Source of the DNA: Fodinicola feengrottensis
Lineage (GTDB): Bacteria; Actinomycetota; Actinomycetes; Mycobacteriales; HKI-0501
Assembly: GCF_010993775.1 (NCBI RefSeq)
Contig: NZ_WOTO01000005.1
Location: forward strand, 62,001-126,000
Direction of reading: 5' to 3'
DNA length: 64,000 bases
Below are positions 49,788 through 58,896 of this stretch, in pieces. The translations under genes were made by a program, and so were the position numbers. The notes below the pieces were generated by a model. The model did no database searches, was not told where the DNA came from, and worked only from the letters and a program-made list of their open reading frames with translations. Numbering within the stretch: position 1 is the first letter of the stretch; every line of letters starts with the position of its first letter.

Positions 49788-51095
49788 GGCAGCTCCGCGG
49801 TGATGGTGGTGCCGCCGGCCGGCGGGCTTTTCACGATCAGCCGGCCGTCGACGGCGGCGACCCGCTGGGCGAAGCCCACGCAGCCCGCTTCCGGTGTCGT
49901 CGTCCGCGGCCCCACCTCGTCCATTGTCCACAATGGTCACTACCAGCTGATTTTCGGTCCGTACGGCGGTGACTTCCACCGCGGTCGCCTGGGCGTGCTT
50001 GCTGACATTCGTCAACGCCTCGGACACCACGAAATATGCCACCGCCTCGACGGTCGCCGAAGGTCGCTGCTCGACCGAGACATGCAGTCGTACGGGCACC
50101 GGGGATCGGCTGGCCAGTCCGGAAAGCGCCGCGTCCAGGCCTCGATCGTTCAACACCGCGGGGTGCAGACCGCGTACGAAGGAGCGCAGTTCCGCGAGTG
50201 TTTGCTTGGCATCCTCGTGGGCAGCGGCGATCACCTTCGCCGCTGGGTCGGTGGAGTCGCCGAGACTTTCCCTGGCGATGCCCAGATTCATCGCCAGCGC
50301 GGTGAGCCGTTGCTGCGTACCGTCATGGAGATCCCGCTCGATCCGCCGCCGTTCGGCATCAGCCGCATCGATCGCGCCGGCTCGGCTGGCGGTCAGGGTT
50401 TGCACCCGGTGCGCCAAAGTCTCGGCCCGGCGCGGTCCAAGCAGCCATCTCGCCAGCAGAACGTCCACAGTGGACAGTCCACGGGCCACCCAGGGTGCGG
50501 AGAAAAGCAGCGTCAGACCGCCCGCGGTGAGCGCGATCTCGACGACCGCGTCCGACCGGTCGAGCATCATCCACGCGTACGCCGGCAGAAGTGCCAGTGC
50601 GCCGCCGACCGTCCACATTGTCACGACCGCGACGGTGCCGATGACACTGACTGGCAACGCCAGCAGGTGATAGCCGAGTTGCCGGCCGGTCCGCCAGCTC
50701 AGGGCCCGGTCGAAGACCCGCTGGAACCGACCGGCCGCCGGCACCGACGGGGGCCGGCTCGGCGAGCGCGATCTCGACGCCAAGCAGGGCGCCGAACCGG
50801 GACCGTTGCGCCCGGCTGAAGCCATTCGCGCAGTACGCCAGCGCGGCGAGCGTTCCCAACGCTGGCACCACACCGTCGGCGCCAACGCGACGGTGAGCGC
50901 GCCCAGAAATGCCGTCACCGCGAAGCCGGCGGCGGCCAGCGGCAGCCCCGCGGTCAGGTGCGCGGTCGCCCGCCAGCCGGCCGGCCGGACCGGCGCCAGC
51001 AGCAAGCTGGTCGCGATCCGGCCGCCGGCGGGGCCGTGGGAAGTGGTAGGCACCCCATAACGGTAAGGAGCCGGGCCGGCCCAGCGCCATGGCAC
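49775..51095 (-). CDS. NarL-type sensor histidine kinase, frameshifted
   Basis: About 440 aa. N-terminal membrane region with about six helices (LLLAPVRPAGWRATAHLTAG, LLALPVSVIGTVAVVTMWTV), then HisKA_3 (AERRRIERDLHDGTQQRLTA) and HATPase (VSEALTNVSKHAQATAVEVT, TIVDNGRGGAADDDTGSGLR). Shifts occur near 50760-50870 and 49870. In the true frame it ends AELPCAL at TGA 49775-49777, overlapping the regulator by 13 bases. As written it is fused in frame to both neighbours, which I consider an artefact. GTG 51095 is the probable start. Confidence 0.75.
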
Positions 51096-51124
51096 CGGCC
51101 CCCCGTCCCGCCCTGTACCTAGCT

Positions 51125-52658
51125 TCACCCCTGGATCGGGGTGGGGGGTGGGTCGTACGATCGCCAGCGCGCAGAGCGCGATCATGGCGGCCGCGCACAG
51201 CCAGGCGAACAGGTCGCCGACAGCGCTGTAGATGGTCCAGGTGCCGCGGATGGGTACGTACGCGATCATGTTCTGCTGCGGCGTGCTGAAGAAGTTCGTG
51301 GTCGCGAGGGCGACTCCGCGATTGTCCGTGGTCACAGCGATGCCGTTGCTGGCCTGCCGTACGACGGAGTTAGCCGTTTTCGACCGCTCGGAAGACCGCG
51401 TTCTCCGAGTGCATCTTCTCGATGCCCTGCCAGTCGTTCGCCGGCACGAGCATGATGTCGGCCTGGCCGCCGGAGGGGCGCAGCGTGCCAGGGAAGTCGG
51501 CGTCGAAACAGATGACGTTGGCGAGGCGCCCGAACGGGGTGCTCGCCACCGGCACTTTGCCGTCACCGGCTGGAAAGTCCTCCAGGCCAGGCACCGGATG
51601 CGCCTTGTCGAACTCCCACAGCGCTTTTCCGTTCGGGTCCACCAGAACCGCCATGTCGCGGGTGTATGGCGCGTTGTCCAGGATCACGCCGACGCCCATC
51701 TCCAGATAGACGTGCTGGGTTCGGGCGAAGTCGGCGGCCCTGCTGAGCAGCGCTGGCAGATCGTCGTGCAAGGTCAGCGCGCCGGCTTCCGGCCAGACGA
51801 TGATTTTCGCGCCAGCGTGGGCTTCCACTGTGCTTCGCAGGAACAGGTCGTCGGTCACGAACGCGAATGCCCTGCGCAGCTGGGGGGGTTTCTGGTCCGG
51901 CGTGACATCGGGAGTGTGGAAATTGTCCAGCGCCTGCTTACTTTGCCTTGCCTGCACCGAGGAGCTGACGCCGGCTACCCGTACGGTCTGCTTGGCCGCT
52001 GGCGCGACCGCGAGGCGAATCCCGCCGCCGAGCAGCACCAGCCCAAGGAGCGCGGTGAAAGCGAGAGTAACGGTACGGATTTTCCACCAGGACAGCCGCT
52101 TTTCCAACGCCAGGTTGGCCACCGGCGCGGCCCAGGCCATCAGGAAGCTGATGCCGTAAATGCCGGTCACCGAGACCAACTGCAGCAGCGGCAGGTTCGC
52201 CGACTGGGTGCCCGCCAGTGGGCCGAAAAAATCGTACCGAAAGGGCTCACCGCGGCCACCAGGAACTCGGTGGCGACGCGAGTGGTGGGAAAGATGAGAG
52301 TGGCCAGCAGCGGGGTGAGACGAGCGAACAACAACCTGTCAACCAACAGTGGCAACGTCAGGATCGTGGAGATCGCCAGGCAGCAGCCAAAGAGAATGGG
52401 TCCGAAGGAGAATCTGTTGCCCGCGAAAAGGAAAACCACGGTCGCGACCGCGGACGCGAGCCAGCTGCATCCAAAACCAAGCAGGATGCCGCTGCTGCGG
52501 GTGAAACGCATCAGGCAGATCAGGAACAGCCAGCCGGCGATCGAGATCGACCAGTCGTTGTGCAGGGCGAAACCGCCCAGTGCGGCGCCGGCCGCCAACC
52601 ACAGGTATTTCCGCCATCCGACCGCGAACCGGCCGGGATCCGTCACTGAGTTCGTCAT
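51125..52658 (-). CDS. Apolipoprotein N-acyltransferase-like membrane protein with nitrilase domain, frameshifted
   Basis: About 510 aa. Five to six N-terminal helices (YLWLAAGAALGGFALHNDWS, VATVVFLFAGNRFSFGPILF), then a carbon-nitrogen hydrolase domain: Glu in KIIVWPEAGALTLHDDL, Lys in LWEFDKAHPVPGLEDFPAGD and Cys in VICFDADFPGTLRPSGG, the Lnt-type catalytic triad. A final helix (LFAWLCAAAMIALCALAIV) follows. Shifts near 52215, 51370 and in a C run near 51150, after which TGA 51125-51127 ends it. Lnt acylates lipoproteins; substrate here unproven. First gene of a kinase/regulator/DUF4097 operon. Confidence 0.75.
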
Positions 52659-52726
52659 GCGGTCCAGCCTGTCCGCCCCGACCGGCACCGTCACTGGCGT
52701 TGAGTTCCGAGTTGGACTGCAGCTGT

Positions 52727-53311
52727 CTACACCACGATGCTGAGGAATTCCGCCCGGGACTGCGGCACGTCCTTGATGACACCGGAAAGTGCCGACGTCT
52801 TGGTGATCGCGCCGGCCGCTCGTACGCCCCGGAGCGTCATGCACATGTGCTCCGCCTCGATCACCACACCCACGCCTTTGGGCGACAGTTGGTCCTCGAA
52901 CCAGTTCGCCACCTGTTTGGTGAGGCGCTCCTGGACCTGTGGGCGGCGGGCGAATTTCTCGACTATCCGGGCGATTTTGGAGAGTCCGACGATCCGGTCG
53001 GCCGGAATGTAGCCGACGTGCGCGATGCCGGTGAAGGGCAGCAGATGGTGCTCGCACACCGACTGCATCGGGATTGACTTCACCACGATCAGCTCGTCAT
53101 AGCCTTCGTCGTTGGGAAAAGTCGTCACCTCGAACGGGCGCGGGGTGAGCATCGCGGCGTAGGCCTCGGCCATCCGCTGCGGGCTTCTGCGCATTTCCGG
53201 GTTGTCGCAGGAGACCCCGAGCGCGGCCAGGAAATCCTCGGCGGCGCGGGCCGCGGCTGGCAGGCCGACGGGGCTGTCGACCACCTGCACGTCGGGGTAG
53301 CTGATACTCAT
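52727..53311 (-). CDS. folE: GTP cyclohydrolase I
   Basis: 194 aa, intact, normal length. Converts GTP to 7,8-dihydroneopterin triphosphate, the first step to folate. Zinc-site residues are all present: Cys and His in MQSVCEHHLLPFTGIAHVGY and the second Cys in EAEHMCMTLRGVRAAGAIT. The active-site region GLSKIARIVEKFARRPQVQE is also typical. Divergent from the COG2345-type regulator, with a perfect 8-bp inverted repeat in the gap. No other folate genes are near, so this is an isolated and separately controlled copy. Confidence 0.95.
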   Translation of the reverse strand: MSISYPDVQVVDSPVGLPAAARAAEDFLAALGVSCDNPEMRRSPQRMAEAYAAMLTPRPFEVTTFPNDEGYDELIVVKSIPMQSVCEHHLLPFTGIAHVGYIPADRIVGLSKIARIVEKFARRPQVQERLTKQVANWFEDQLSPKGVGVVIEAEHMCMTLRGVRAAGAITKTSALSGVIKDVPQSRAEFLSIVV

Positions 53312-53324
53312 ACCTTGCCTCCGG

Positions 53325-53354
53325 CTCTAACGGACACTAATCTCTACGTTAGAG
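53325..53354. promoter_or_regulatory. Inverted repeat between folE and the divergent regulator
   Basis: CTCTAACG (53325-53332), 14-base spacer, CGTTAGAG (53347-53354), perfect arms. It occupies the 89-base gap between folE (start 53311) and the regulator (start 53401). Likely binding site of that regulator, controlling both directions; inferred. Confidence 0.6.
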
Positions 53355-53400
53355 AACGAGGTTTGGAGCGTCAAGCAACTTGCCGGCGAGAAGGCGGAAG

Positions 53401-54093
53401 ATGGGTGAGTTCGAGCGGAGCGTGACCGGGATCGGTGCCCTCGCTGAGCCGGTACGCCGTGAGCTCTACTTTTTCGTGTGTGGTCAGGACACCGCGGTTA
53501 GCCGTGACCAGGCCGCGGACGCCGTCGGGGTGCCCCGGCATCAGGCGAAGTTCCACCTCGACAAGCTGGCGGCGGAGGGCCTGTTGGAGGCTGACTACGC
53601 CCGCCTCGACGGTCGCACCGGGCCCGGTGCTGGACATCCTTCCAAGCTTTATCGCAGAGCAACCAACGAAATCTCGGTGTCCCTGCCGCGCCGCCAGTAC
53701 CAGCTGGCCGGCCTGTTGATGGCCGACGCGATCACCGACGCGGCCCGGACGGGCGCGCCGGTGTTGGACGCGCTCGACCAGGCGGCCGCCACGCAGGGCG
53801 CGATTATTGGTCGTACGGCTGCGAAACGGCAGGAAGGCGACGTTCTTGGGTCGGCGGTTGAGGCCCTTGCCGAGACGGATACGAGCCACGGCGCGAAAAC
53901 GAGAGCGCGTGGTGCTCGCGAACTGCCCGTTTCACGCGCTCGCCGCGGTGCATACCGAGCTGGTGTGCCGGATGAACCGCGCCCTGGTCGCCGCGCGCTC
54001 GCCGGTGCGTTGGCGCCGGACCGCCTCCAGGTCGTTCTCGAGCCGGCCGCGGACCGTTGCTGCGTGGTGCTGACAGCTTCACCGCATCGTTAG
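53401..54093 (+). CDS. COG2345-type winged-helix regulator with cysteine-rich C-terminus, frameshifted
   Basis: About 230 aa. ArsR/SufR-like wHTH: TAVSRDQAADAVGVPRHQAK then FHLDKLAAEGLLEADYARLD. The C-terminal part, reached after a shift near 53890, is VVLANCPFHALAAVHTELVC and a later double cysteine RCCVVLTA after a second shift near 54000. The conserved C-x2-H ... C ... CC arrangement fits a metal or iron-sulfur-binding regulator such as SufR. Divergent from folE, so it is the likely folE repressor. Start ATG 53401 follows AAGGCGGAAG. Confidence 0.75.
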   Translation: MGEFERSVTGIGALAEPVRRELYFFVCGQDTAVSRDQAADAVGVPRHQAKFHLDKLAAEGLLEADYARLDGRTGPGAGHPSKLYRRATNEISVSLPRRQYQLAGLLMADAITDAARTGAPVLDALDQAAATQGAIIGRTAAKRQEGDVLGSAVEALAETDTSHGAKTRARGARELPVSRARRGAYRAGVPDEPRPGRRALAGALAPDRLQVVLEPAADRCCVVLTASPHR

Positions 54094-54184
54094 AACAGTG
54101 GTTCGGCCGGCGACCGATGAGGTGCTGGCCGTTCAGGCTCGATCCTGGCAAATATGGCTGGCGTTCCTCGTGGTGGAGCGTATA

Positions 54185-54211
54185 TTGTCTGACAGGATGA
54201 CAGTCAGACAA
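54185..54211. promoter_or_regulatory. Strong inverted repeat upstream of the dehalogenase/GntR operon
   Basis: TTGTCTGAC (54185-54193), 9-base spacer, GTCAGACAA (54203-54211), perfect 9-bp arms, ending 11 bases before ATG 54223. Each arm contains the half-site pattern of FCD-subfamily GntR operators (T-N-GT-N3-AC-N-A). The second gene of the operon encodes just such a GntR protein, so autoregulation is very likely. Confidence 0.7.
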
Positions 54212-54222
54212 GAGGAGTGAGC

Positions 54223-54919
54223 ATGCCGCCGTACGACGTGGTGACCTTCGACAACTACGGGACGTTGACGGACTGGGAGGGCGGGGCTGCGCAGTTCCTC
54301 TACCAGTTGGCGTTGCGCAACGGCGACGCCGAGCTGGTGCCGGGGGTGCAGTTGCAGCGGGAGTTCGAGCGCATCCAGTTCGACATCCTCGGCAGCGGCT
54401 ATCGGACGTACAAGCAGGTGTTGGCGCAGGCGCTCGCGGAGGTCTGCGAGCAGCACGGCTGGGCGTACGACGACACCCTTGGGCGCGACCTGGCCAACGC
54501 GATGCGGTCGTGGCCGTCCTTTATGGACACCTATCCGGCGCTGACCAGGGCAAAGGCGGCTGGGATGAAGCTCGCCATCCTGTCCAACACGGACCGCGAC
54601 ATCATTTCGCACAGCATCCGCCAGCACCGGGTAGCGTTCGACTTCGTGATCACCGCCGAGGACGTGGGCACGTACAAGCCGGACGTGGCCTTCTTTTCGT
54701 ACGCGCTGGAGCGGATCGGGGTGCCGGCGGATCGGGTCCTGCACGTGGCTTTCGGCTTCAAATATGACAATGCGCCGGCGAAGAAGAAGCTCGGCCTGAC
54801 CCACCGCCTGGGTCAACCGGCACCATGAGCGGCAGCCGGACGGCGTCGCGGCCGACCACATGTGGCGGGACCTGTGGCCCTTGGCCCGCCTCGCGGACGG
54901 GCAGAGCATTCCGGAGTGA
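54223..54919 (+). CDS. HAD-superfamily hydrolase, haloacid dehalogenase type II-like, frameshifted near the end
   Basis: About 232 aa. Motif I nucleophile in VVTFDNYGTLTDWEGG (Asp10), motif II in MKLAILSNTDRDIISHSI (Ser/Asn), motif III Lys in GTYKPDVAFFSYALERIG and motif IV acidic region in the C-terminal segment. After an extra C in GACCCACC near 54802 the true frame ends LARLADGQSIPE at TGA 54917-54919. Type II members hydrolyse 2-haloacids, but others are phosphatases. The stop overlaps the GntR start (GTGA). Confidence 0.8.
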
Positions 54920-55554
54920 GCGCCCTCCAGGTCACCAGTACGACCGACGCGTTGGTCGCCGAGCTGCGCGGCCAGATTCTCGGCGGCCAGCTGCGGCCGG
55001 GGGAGCCGATCCCGGAGATCGCGCTGGCCCAGCGGTACGAGGTGGCCCGGCCGACGGTCCGCGCGGCGCTGCAGACGCTGGTGAACCGCGGTCTGCTCGT
55101 ACGCGAGCATGGCCGGTCGGCGCGGGTGCCGGTGCTGTCCGTCGCGGACGTGGATGACCTGTATTTCATGCGCACGCCGCTGGAGCTGCTGACGGTCAGC
55201 ACGCTGGCCGAGCGCGGGATCGACGCCATGGCGGCGGACCGGATGCTGGCCCGGCTAGCCGCGATGGGGCCGCAGGCCAGCTGGGCGCAGCGGGTGCAAG
55301 CGCATACCGACTTCCACATCGCGTTGGTCGACGCGGTGGGGAGCCCGCGGTTGAGTCGGCTCTACGCGGTCGTACATGAGGAGATGCAGCTGTGCCTCGC
55401 GCAGTTGCAGTCGACCTACCCGGCGCCGACCGCGTTGATCGACGAACACCGACAGCTGCTCGCGGCGATCCGCTCCGGCGATCCCGAGGTCGCCCGTACC
55501 GAGATGCTGGCTCACATGCGGCGTGCCCGGGACGCATTTGCGGCAACCCACTGA
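54916..55554 (+). CDS. GntR-family regulator, FCD subfamily
   Basis: 212 aa, intact. GTG start overlaps the dehalogenase stop by four bases. Winged helix in residues about 10-75 (LVAELRGQILGGQLRPGEPI, LAQRYEVARPTVRAALQTLV), followed by an all-helical FCD ligand domain with metal-type histidines (QAHTDFHIALVDAVGSPRLS, DEHRQLLAAIRSGD). Likely represses its own operon through the inverted repeat at 54185-54211; ligand probably the dehalogenase substrate or product. Confidence 0.85.
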   Translation: MSALQVTSTTDALVAELRGQILGGQLRPGEPIPEIALAQRYEVARPTVRAALQTLVNRGLLVREHGRSARVPVLSVADVDDLYFMRTPLELLTVSTLAERGIDAMAADRMLARLAAMGPQASWAQRVQAHTDFHIALVDAVGSPRLSRLYAVVHEEMQLCLAQLQSTYPAPTALIDEHRQLLAAIRSGDPEVARTEMLAHMRRARDAFAATH

Positions 55555-55718
55555 TCGGCTGATTTAGCCCGACAAAAGGTGACTTAATAGGTGCCCTATC
55601 GGGCGAGTTTGAGTTTTTGGTCCGGATCAACCGCAATCGGCCTGGAACTTTCCTACCGAACCCGTGCGTCGGTATTGAATAATGGCCACTGTTGTCCGTC
55701 CGAGGAGGGGTCCACGTC

Positions 55719-56757
55719 ATGGCCGATGCCGGCCGCTCACCGTCCAGGTGGTCGCCGCGCGCGCGGGGGTTCGCGTCAGTGGTGGTCGCCGGCCGCGCTG
55801 GTCGCGGTCCTCGCCGCCGGCCTGCTCGCGATCGGACCGTGGACACCGTTGGCCACGATCGGCCTCGGCGGCGGGCGTGCGTACGCGGCAGCCGGCTCGC
55901 ACGTCGGCGTCATAGTCGACTTCAGCGGCCAAGGCGGGTACCCACAGCCCTCAGTCTCCTGTGCTGACTGGTCTTCCGGCATCACGCCGGTGGGCGTACT
56001 GATGGCCAAGTTCGACCCCACGGGGAAGAACTCGGACCGGGTCGGTCTCGACGCCAATCGGAATGTCTGCAAGATCAACACCATTCCAGCGGACGGCTGC
56101 ACCCCAAATGCGTCCGGCTACTGGGTGTTCGCGTACTCGAAGACCGGCAATGGCGCCTGGGCGTCCTCCGGTCAATCGCAGAGTTCCCCTGTTGACAATG
56201 GTGCCGTGGTCGGCTGGAAGTACGTCGCGGGCCCGCCGCCCTCCACGCCGCCAGCCGCGGCACCACTGCCCGGGGTCGCACCGGACATCAATAAGACCTG
56301 CCCGGTTGCGACCGCGTCCCCGACGCCCCCCCGAGCCACTCGGCCACCCCGAGACCGACCCCGTCGCCCACTCCGGCGGCCAACGGCCAACAGCAACACC
56401 AACACCGCCCCCGGGACGGGTTCGTACCCGTCGTACCCGCCCACCACGTACGGGCCGGGCTCGACCACCTCGGGGTTGCCCACCCAGCCGGCCGTGCCCG
56501 GCGCCGGTGACGGCGGCATCGGCTCTACCGGCGGTTTCGGCGACCAGGGCGCTCAAACGCCCGGCGTGAACCCCAAGCCGGCCGCGGCCACCTTCGACAC
56601 CCGCGGCTGGACCCGCTGGGGCCTGATCCTGGTCGCTGCCGGCATGGCGCTGGTGATGGTCACCGGTGGCCTGTTCACCAGCAACCTGATCCTGTCCCGA
56701 CGGGCCTCCGCCAAGAAGGGCCGCCACCGCGTCTCCACCCGCCGGCTCGCCGTCTAG
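55719..56757 (+). CDS. SCO2322-like membrane-anchored extracellular protein, frameshifted
   Basis: About 345 aa from ATG 55719 (site GAGGAGGGG). N-terminal membrane/signal segment WWSPAALVAVLAAGLLAIGP, an extracellular domain with a cysteine-bearing core (SVSCADWSSGITPVGVLMAK, SGYWVFAYSKTGNGAWASSG, NGAVVGWKYVAGPPPS) resembling SCO2322-type proteins, a long Pro/Ser/Thr linker, and a C-terminal transmembrane helix WGLILVAAGMALVMVTGGLF with a basic tail. Shifts occur in GC runs near 55765 and in the linker near 56330-56400. The 164-base gap upstream contains an ECF-like GGAAC but no clear riboswitch. Confidence 0.65.
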
Positions 56758-56784
56758 CCCTCGCCCTCCGCGAACAGCGGACAG

Positions 56785-57472
56785 TTACCAGGCCTTGGCC
56801 ACGTCGGCGACCGCCTTGAGCAGGAGTTCCTCCATTGCGAGGGCGGCCCGGTCGGGGTCTTGGGCGCGGATGGCGTCGACGACGGCGCGGTGTGGCTGGG
56901 GACGGGGTCGTCGGCGGCGAGTACGCCGTGCACGATGCGGTCCCGTTCGGCGAGGCCGGTTTCGATCACCACCTCCATCCGGACCAGCAGTTCGTTGTGA
57001 GTGGTGGCCAGCAGCAGGCGGTGAAAGGCGAGGTCGGCGACGACGGCGGCCGCCGGGTCGGCGGCGGCGGACATCTGGGTGAGGCCGGCGTCCAGGCGCG
57101 CCAGGTCCTGGTCGGTACGCCGGACGGCGGCTAGCCGGGCCGCGCCGGGTTCCACGATGGTGCGCAGGTCATGCAGGTCCGTGAAGAGGCCGGGCTCGGC
57201 CCGCTGACCGAACTGCCAGCGCAGTACGTCCGCGTCCAGCAGGCTCCAGTCGGCCCTCGGGCGAACGTGCCGCGTTTGGGACGGGCATCGATCATGCCTT
57301 TCGCGGCCAGCACGCGCAGGGCTTCGCGCATCACGGTCAGGCTGACGTCGAACTCGTGCTGCAGCGCCCCGAGGTCGAGGGTGGCGCCCTCGGGGAGCTG
57401 TCCGGACAGGATCCGGCCGGCGATGGTCTCGACCGTCTGCCCGTGCACTCCGCGCCCCGCGTATTGCCCCAT
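56785..57472 (-). CDS. GntR-family regulator, FCD subfamily, frameshifted
   Basis: About 229 aa. Winged helix: TVETIAGRILSGQLPEGATL, QHEFDVSLTVMREALRVLAA, then KGMIDARPKRGTFARG. FCD domain: PGLFTDLHDLRTIVEPGAAR, VADLAFHRLLLATTHNELLV, and after a shift near 56900 DAIRAQDPDRAALAMEELLL-KAVADVAKAW ending at TAA 56785. Another shift lies near 57250. Layout resembles DgoR-type sugar-acid repressors. Divergent from the sugar ABC transporter, its likely target. Confidence 0.8.
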
Positions 57473-57509
57473 TCCGGTCGTATCCCCTCGCCACTATTCA
57501 TTAATTACG

Positions 57510-57523
57510 AAGATATCTTGACA
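57510..57523. promoter_or_regulatory. Palindrome and -35-like box before the sugar ABC operon
   Basis: AAGATATCTT (57510-57519), a perfect 10-bp palindrome, runs directly into TTGACA (57518-57523), a consensus -35 box, in the gap between the GntR gene and the substrate-binding protein. A repressor bound here would block RNA polymerase. No good -10 box follows at 17 bases, so the promoter is uncertain. Confidence 0.4.
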
Positions 57524-57617
57524 GTGGGAACTCCGGCGCGGCAACCTTTGCGAAACACGAGTTCACCCGCCCACCGCATGGGTTGCGGGCGAGTGCTGGC
57601 GCCCGGGAGGGTCCACA

Positions 57618-58896
57618 ATGATCCACAGTCAAGTCAGCCGGCGTGGTTTTTCTGGCGGGCCTCGGGGGGGGGGGGCGGCCGCCGTGTTGGGCGGGTGCGC
57701 GACCGCGCCGACCGCGGGTGGTGGCGGCTCGGACTCTCTGGTGCTGCAGTCGTCGCTGTCCGACGCGGCGCCCAAGGCCGCGCTGACGAAGATCGTGCAG
57801 GGCTACGGCAAAGCGAAAGTCACCCTCAACACCATCGCGATCGAGTCCTTCCGCGCCCAACTGCCGACCTACCTGAACTCCGGCAACCCGCCGGACGTGC
57901 TGACCTGGTACGCCGGATCGGTCGCCCGCGACTACGCGAAGAAGGGCTTCCTGCTGGACGTTTCGGATCTGTGGAAGGGGAACGGGCCGTTGGCGAACTA
58001 TTCGCCGGCGTTGCGTGAGCTGTCCAGTGCGGCCGACGGCAAGCAGATCTTCGTACCGACCAGCTACTACTGGTGGGGGATTTTCTATCGGAAGTCGGCG
58101 TTCGCCAAATGGGGCGTACGGCCGGCGACCAGCTGGACCGAATTCATCGCGCTCTGCCACACATTGAAGAGCAAAGGCGTCAATCCGCTGACGATGGGCA
58201 CCGGCTCGACGCCGTGGGTGGCGTCCGGCTGGTTCGACTACCTGAACTTGCGGGTCAACGGCGCCACCTTCCATCGCGACCTGCTGGCCGGCAAACATTC
58301 CTTCGACGGCCCCGAAGTGCGCAAGGTGATGGACTACTACAAACAGCTGCTGCCGTTCTTCGATCCCAAGGGCCGGGTCATATTCCTGGCAGGATGCCGT
58401 CACCCCTTTGGTGAACCAGAGCGCCGGGATGTATTTGATCGGTGCTTTCGTGACCCAGTCGGTGCCCAAGAACCTCGTCGACGACATCGACTTCTTCCAG
58501 GTGCCGATCATCGATCCGGCCGTGCCGACCGCCGAGGAGGCGCCCACCGACGGGTTCTTCGCCAGTGCGAAGTCGCAGAATGTCAGCGGCGCCAAGGATT
58601 TGCTGTCGTTCCTCGCGTCGCCGGCCAGCCAGGAGACCTTTATCAAGCTGTCCAACTCGTCGAACCTGCCCACCTCGCCGCTGGTGAGTACGACCGGATT
58701 CTCCCCGCTCGTACAAAAAGGTGTCCAGTTGCTCACTGGCGCGAAGGCGATCACCCAGTTCTTCAACCGTGACTCCAGCGACGAGCTGCAGACCACCGCC
58801 GACACCGCGCTGACGAAATTCCTGGACTCTCCCCAGGATGTCTCGACGATCCTGGCCGGCTGGCAGTCGTCGGCGCAGAAGGTGCTCTCGTCGTGA
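57618..58896 (+). CDS. Sugar ABC transporter substrate-binding lipoprotein, frameshifted
   Basis: About 425 aa. The N-terminus carries a Tat-type SRRGF followed by a lipobox LGGC, so it is an exported, lipidated binding protein. The CUT1-type sugar-binding body includes LNSGNPPDVLTWYAGSVARD, YYWWGIFYRKSAFAKWGV, LRVNGATFHRDLLAGKHSFD and, after a shift near 58380, the rest to QSSAQKVLSS. The signal peptide contains a run of 12 G (57664-57675), and TTTTT near 57650 has one T too many. It feeds the two permeases downstream. Confidence 0.85.

Noticed and set aside
49143..51566. One long frame appearing to fuse an Lnt-like tail, a histidine kinase and a response regulator
   Set aside because: Each part ends and starts normally when frameshifts near 51150 and 49870 are repaired, with the usual 13-base kinase/regulator overlap.
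55567..55604. Terminator between the GntR gene and the SCO2322-like gene
   Set aside because: The stem is only six base pairs (GCCCGA/TCGGGC) with a 26-base loop, too weak to claim.
55684..55690. B12-box-like GCCACTG upstream of the SCO2322-like gene
   Set aside because: No other conserved elements of a cobalamin riboswitch are present in the 164-base leader.
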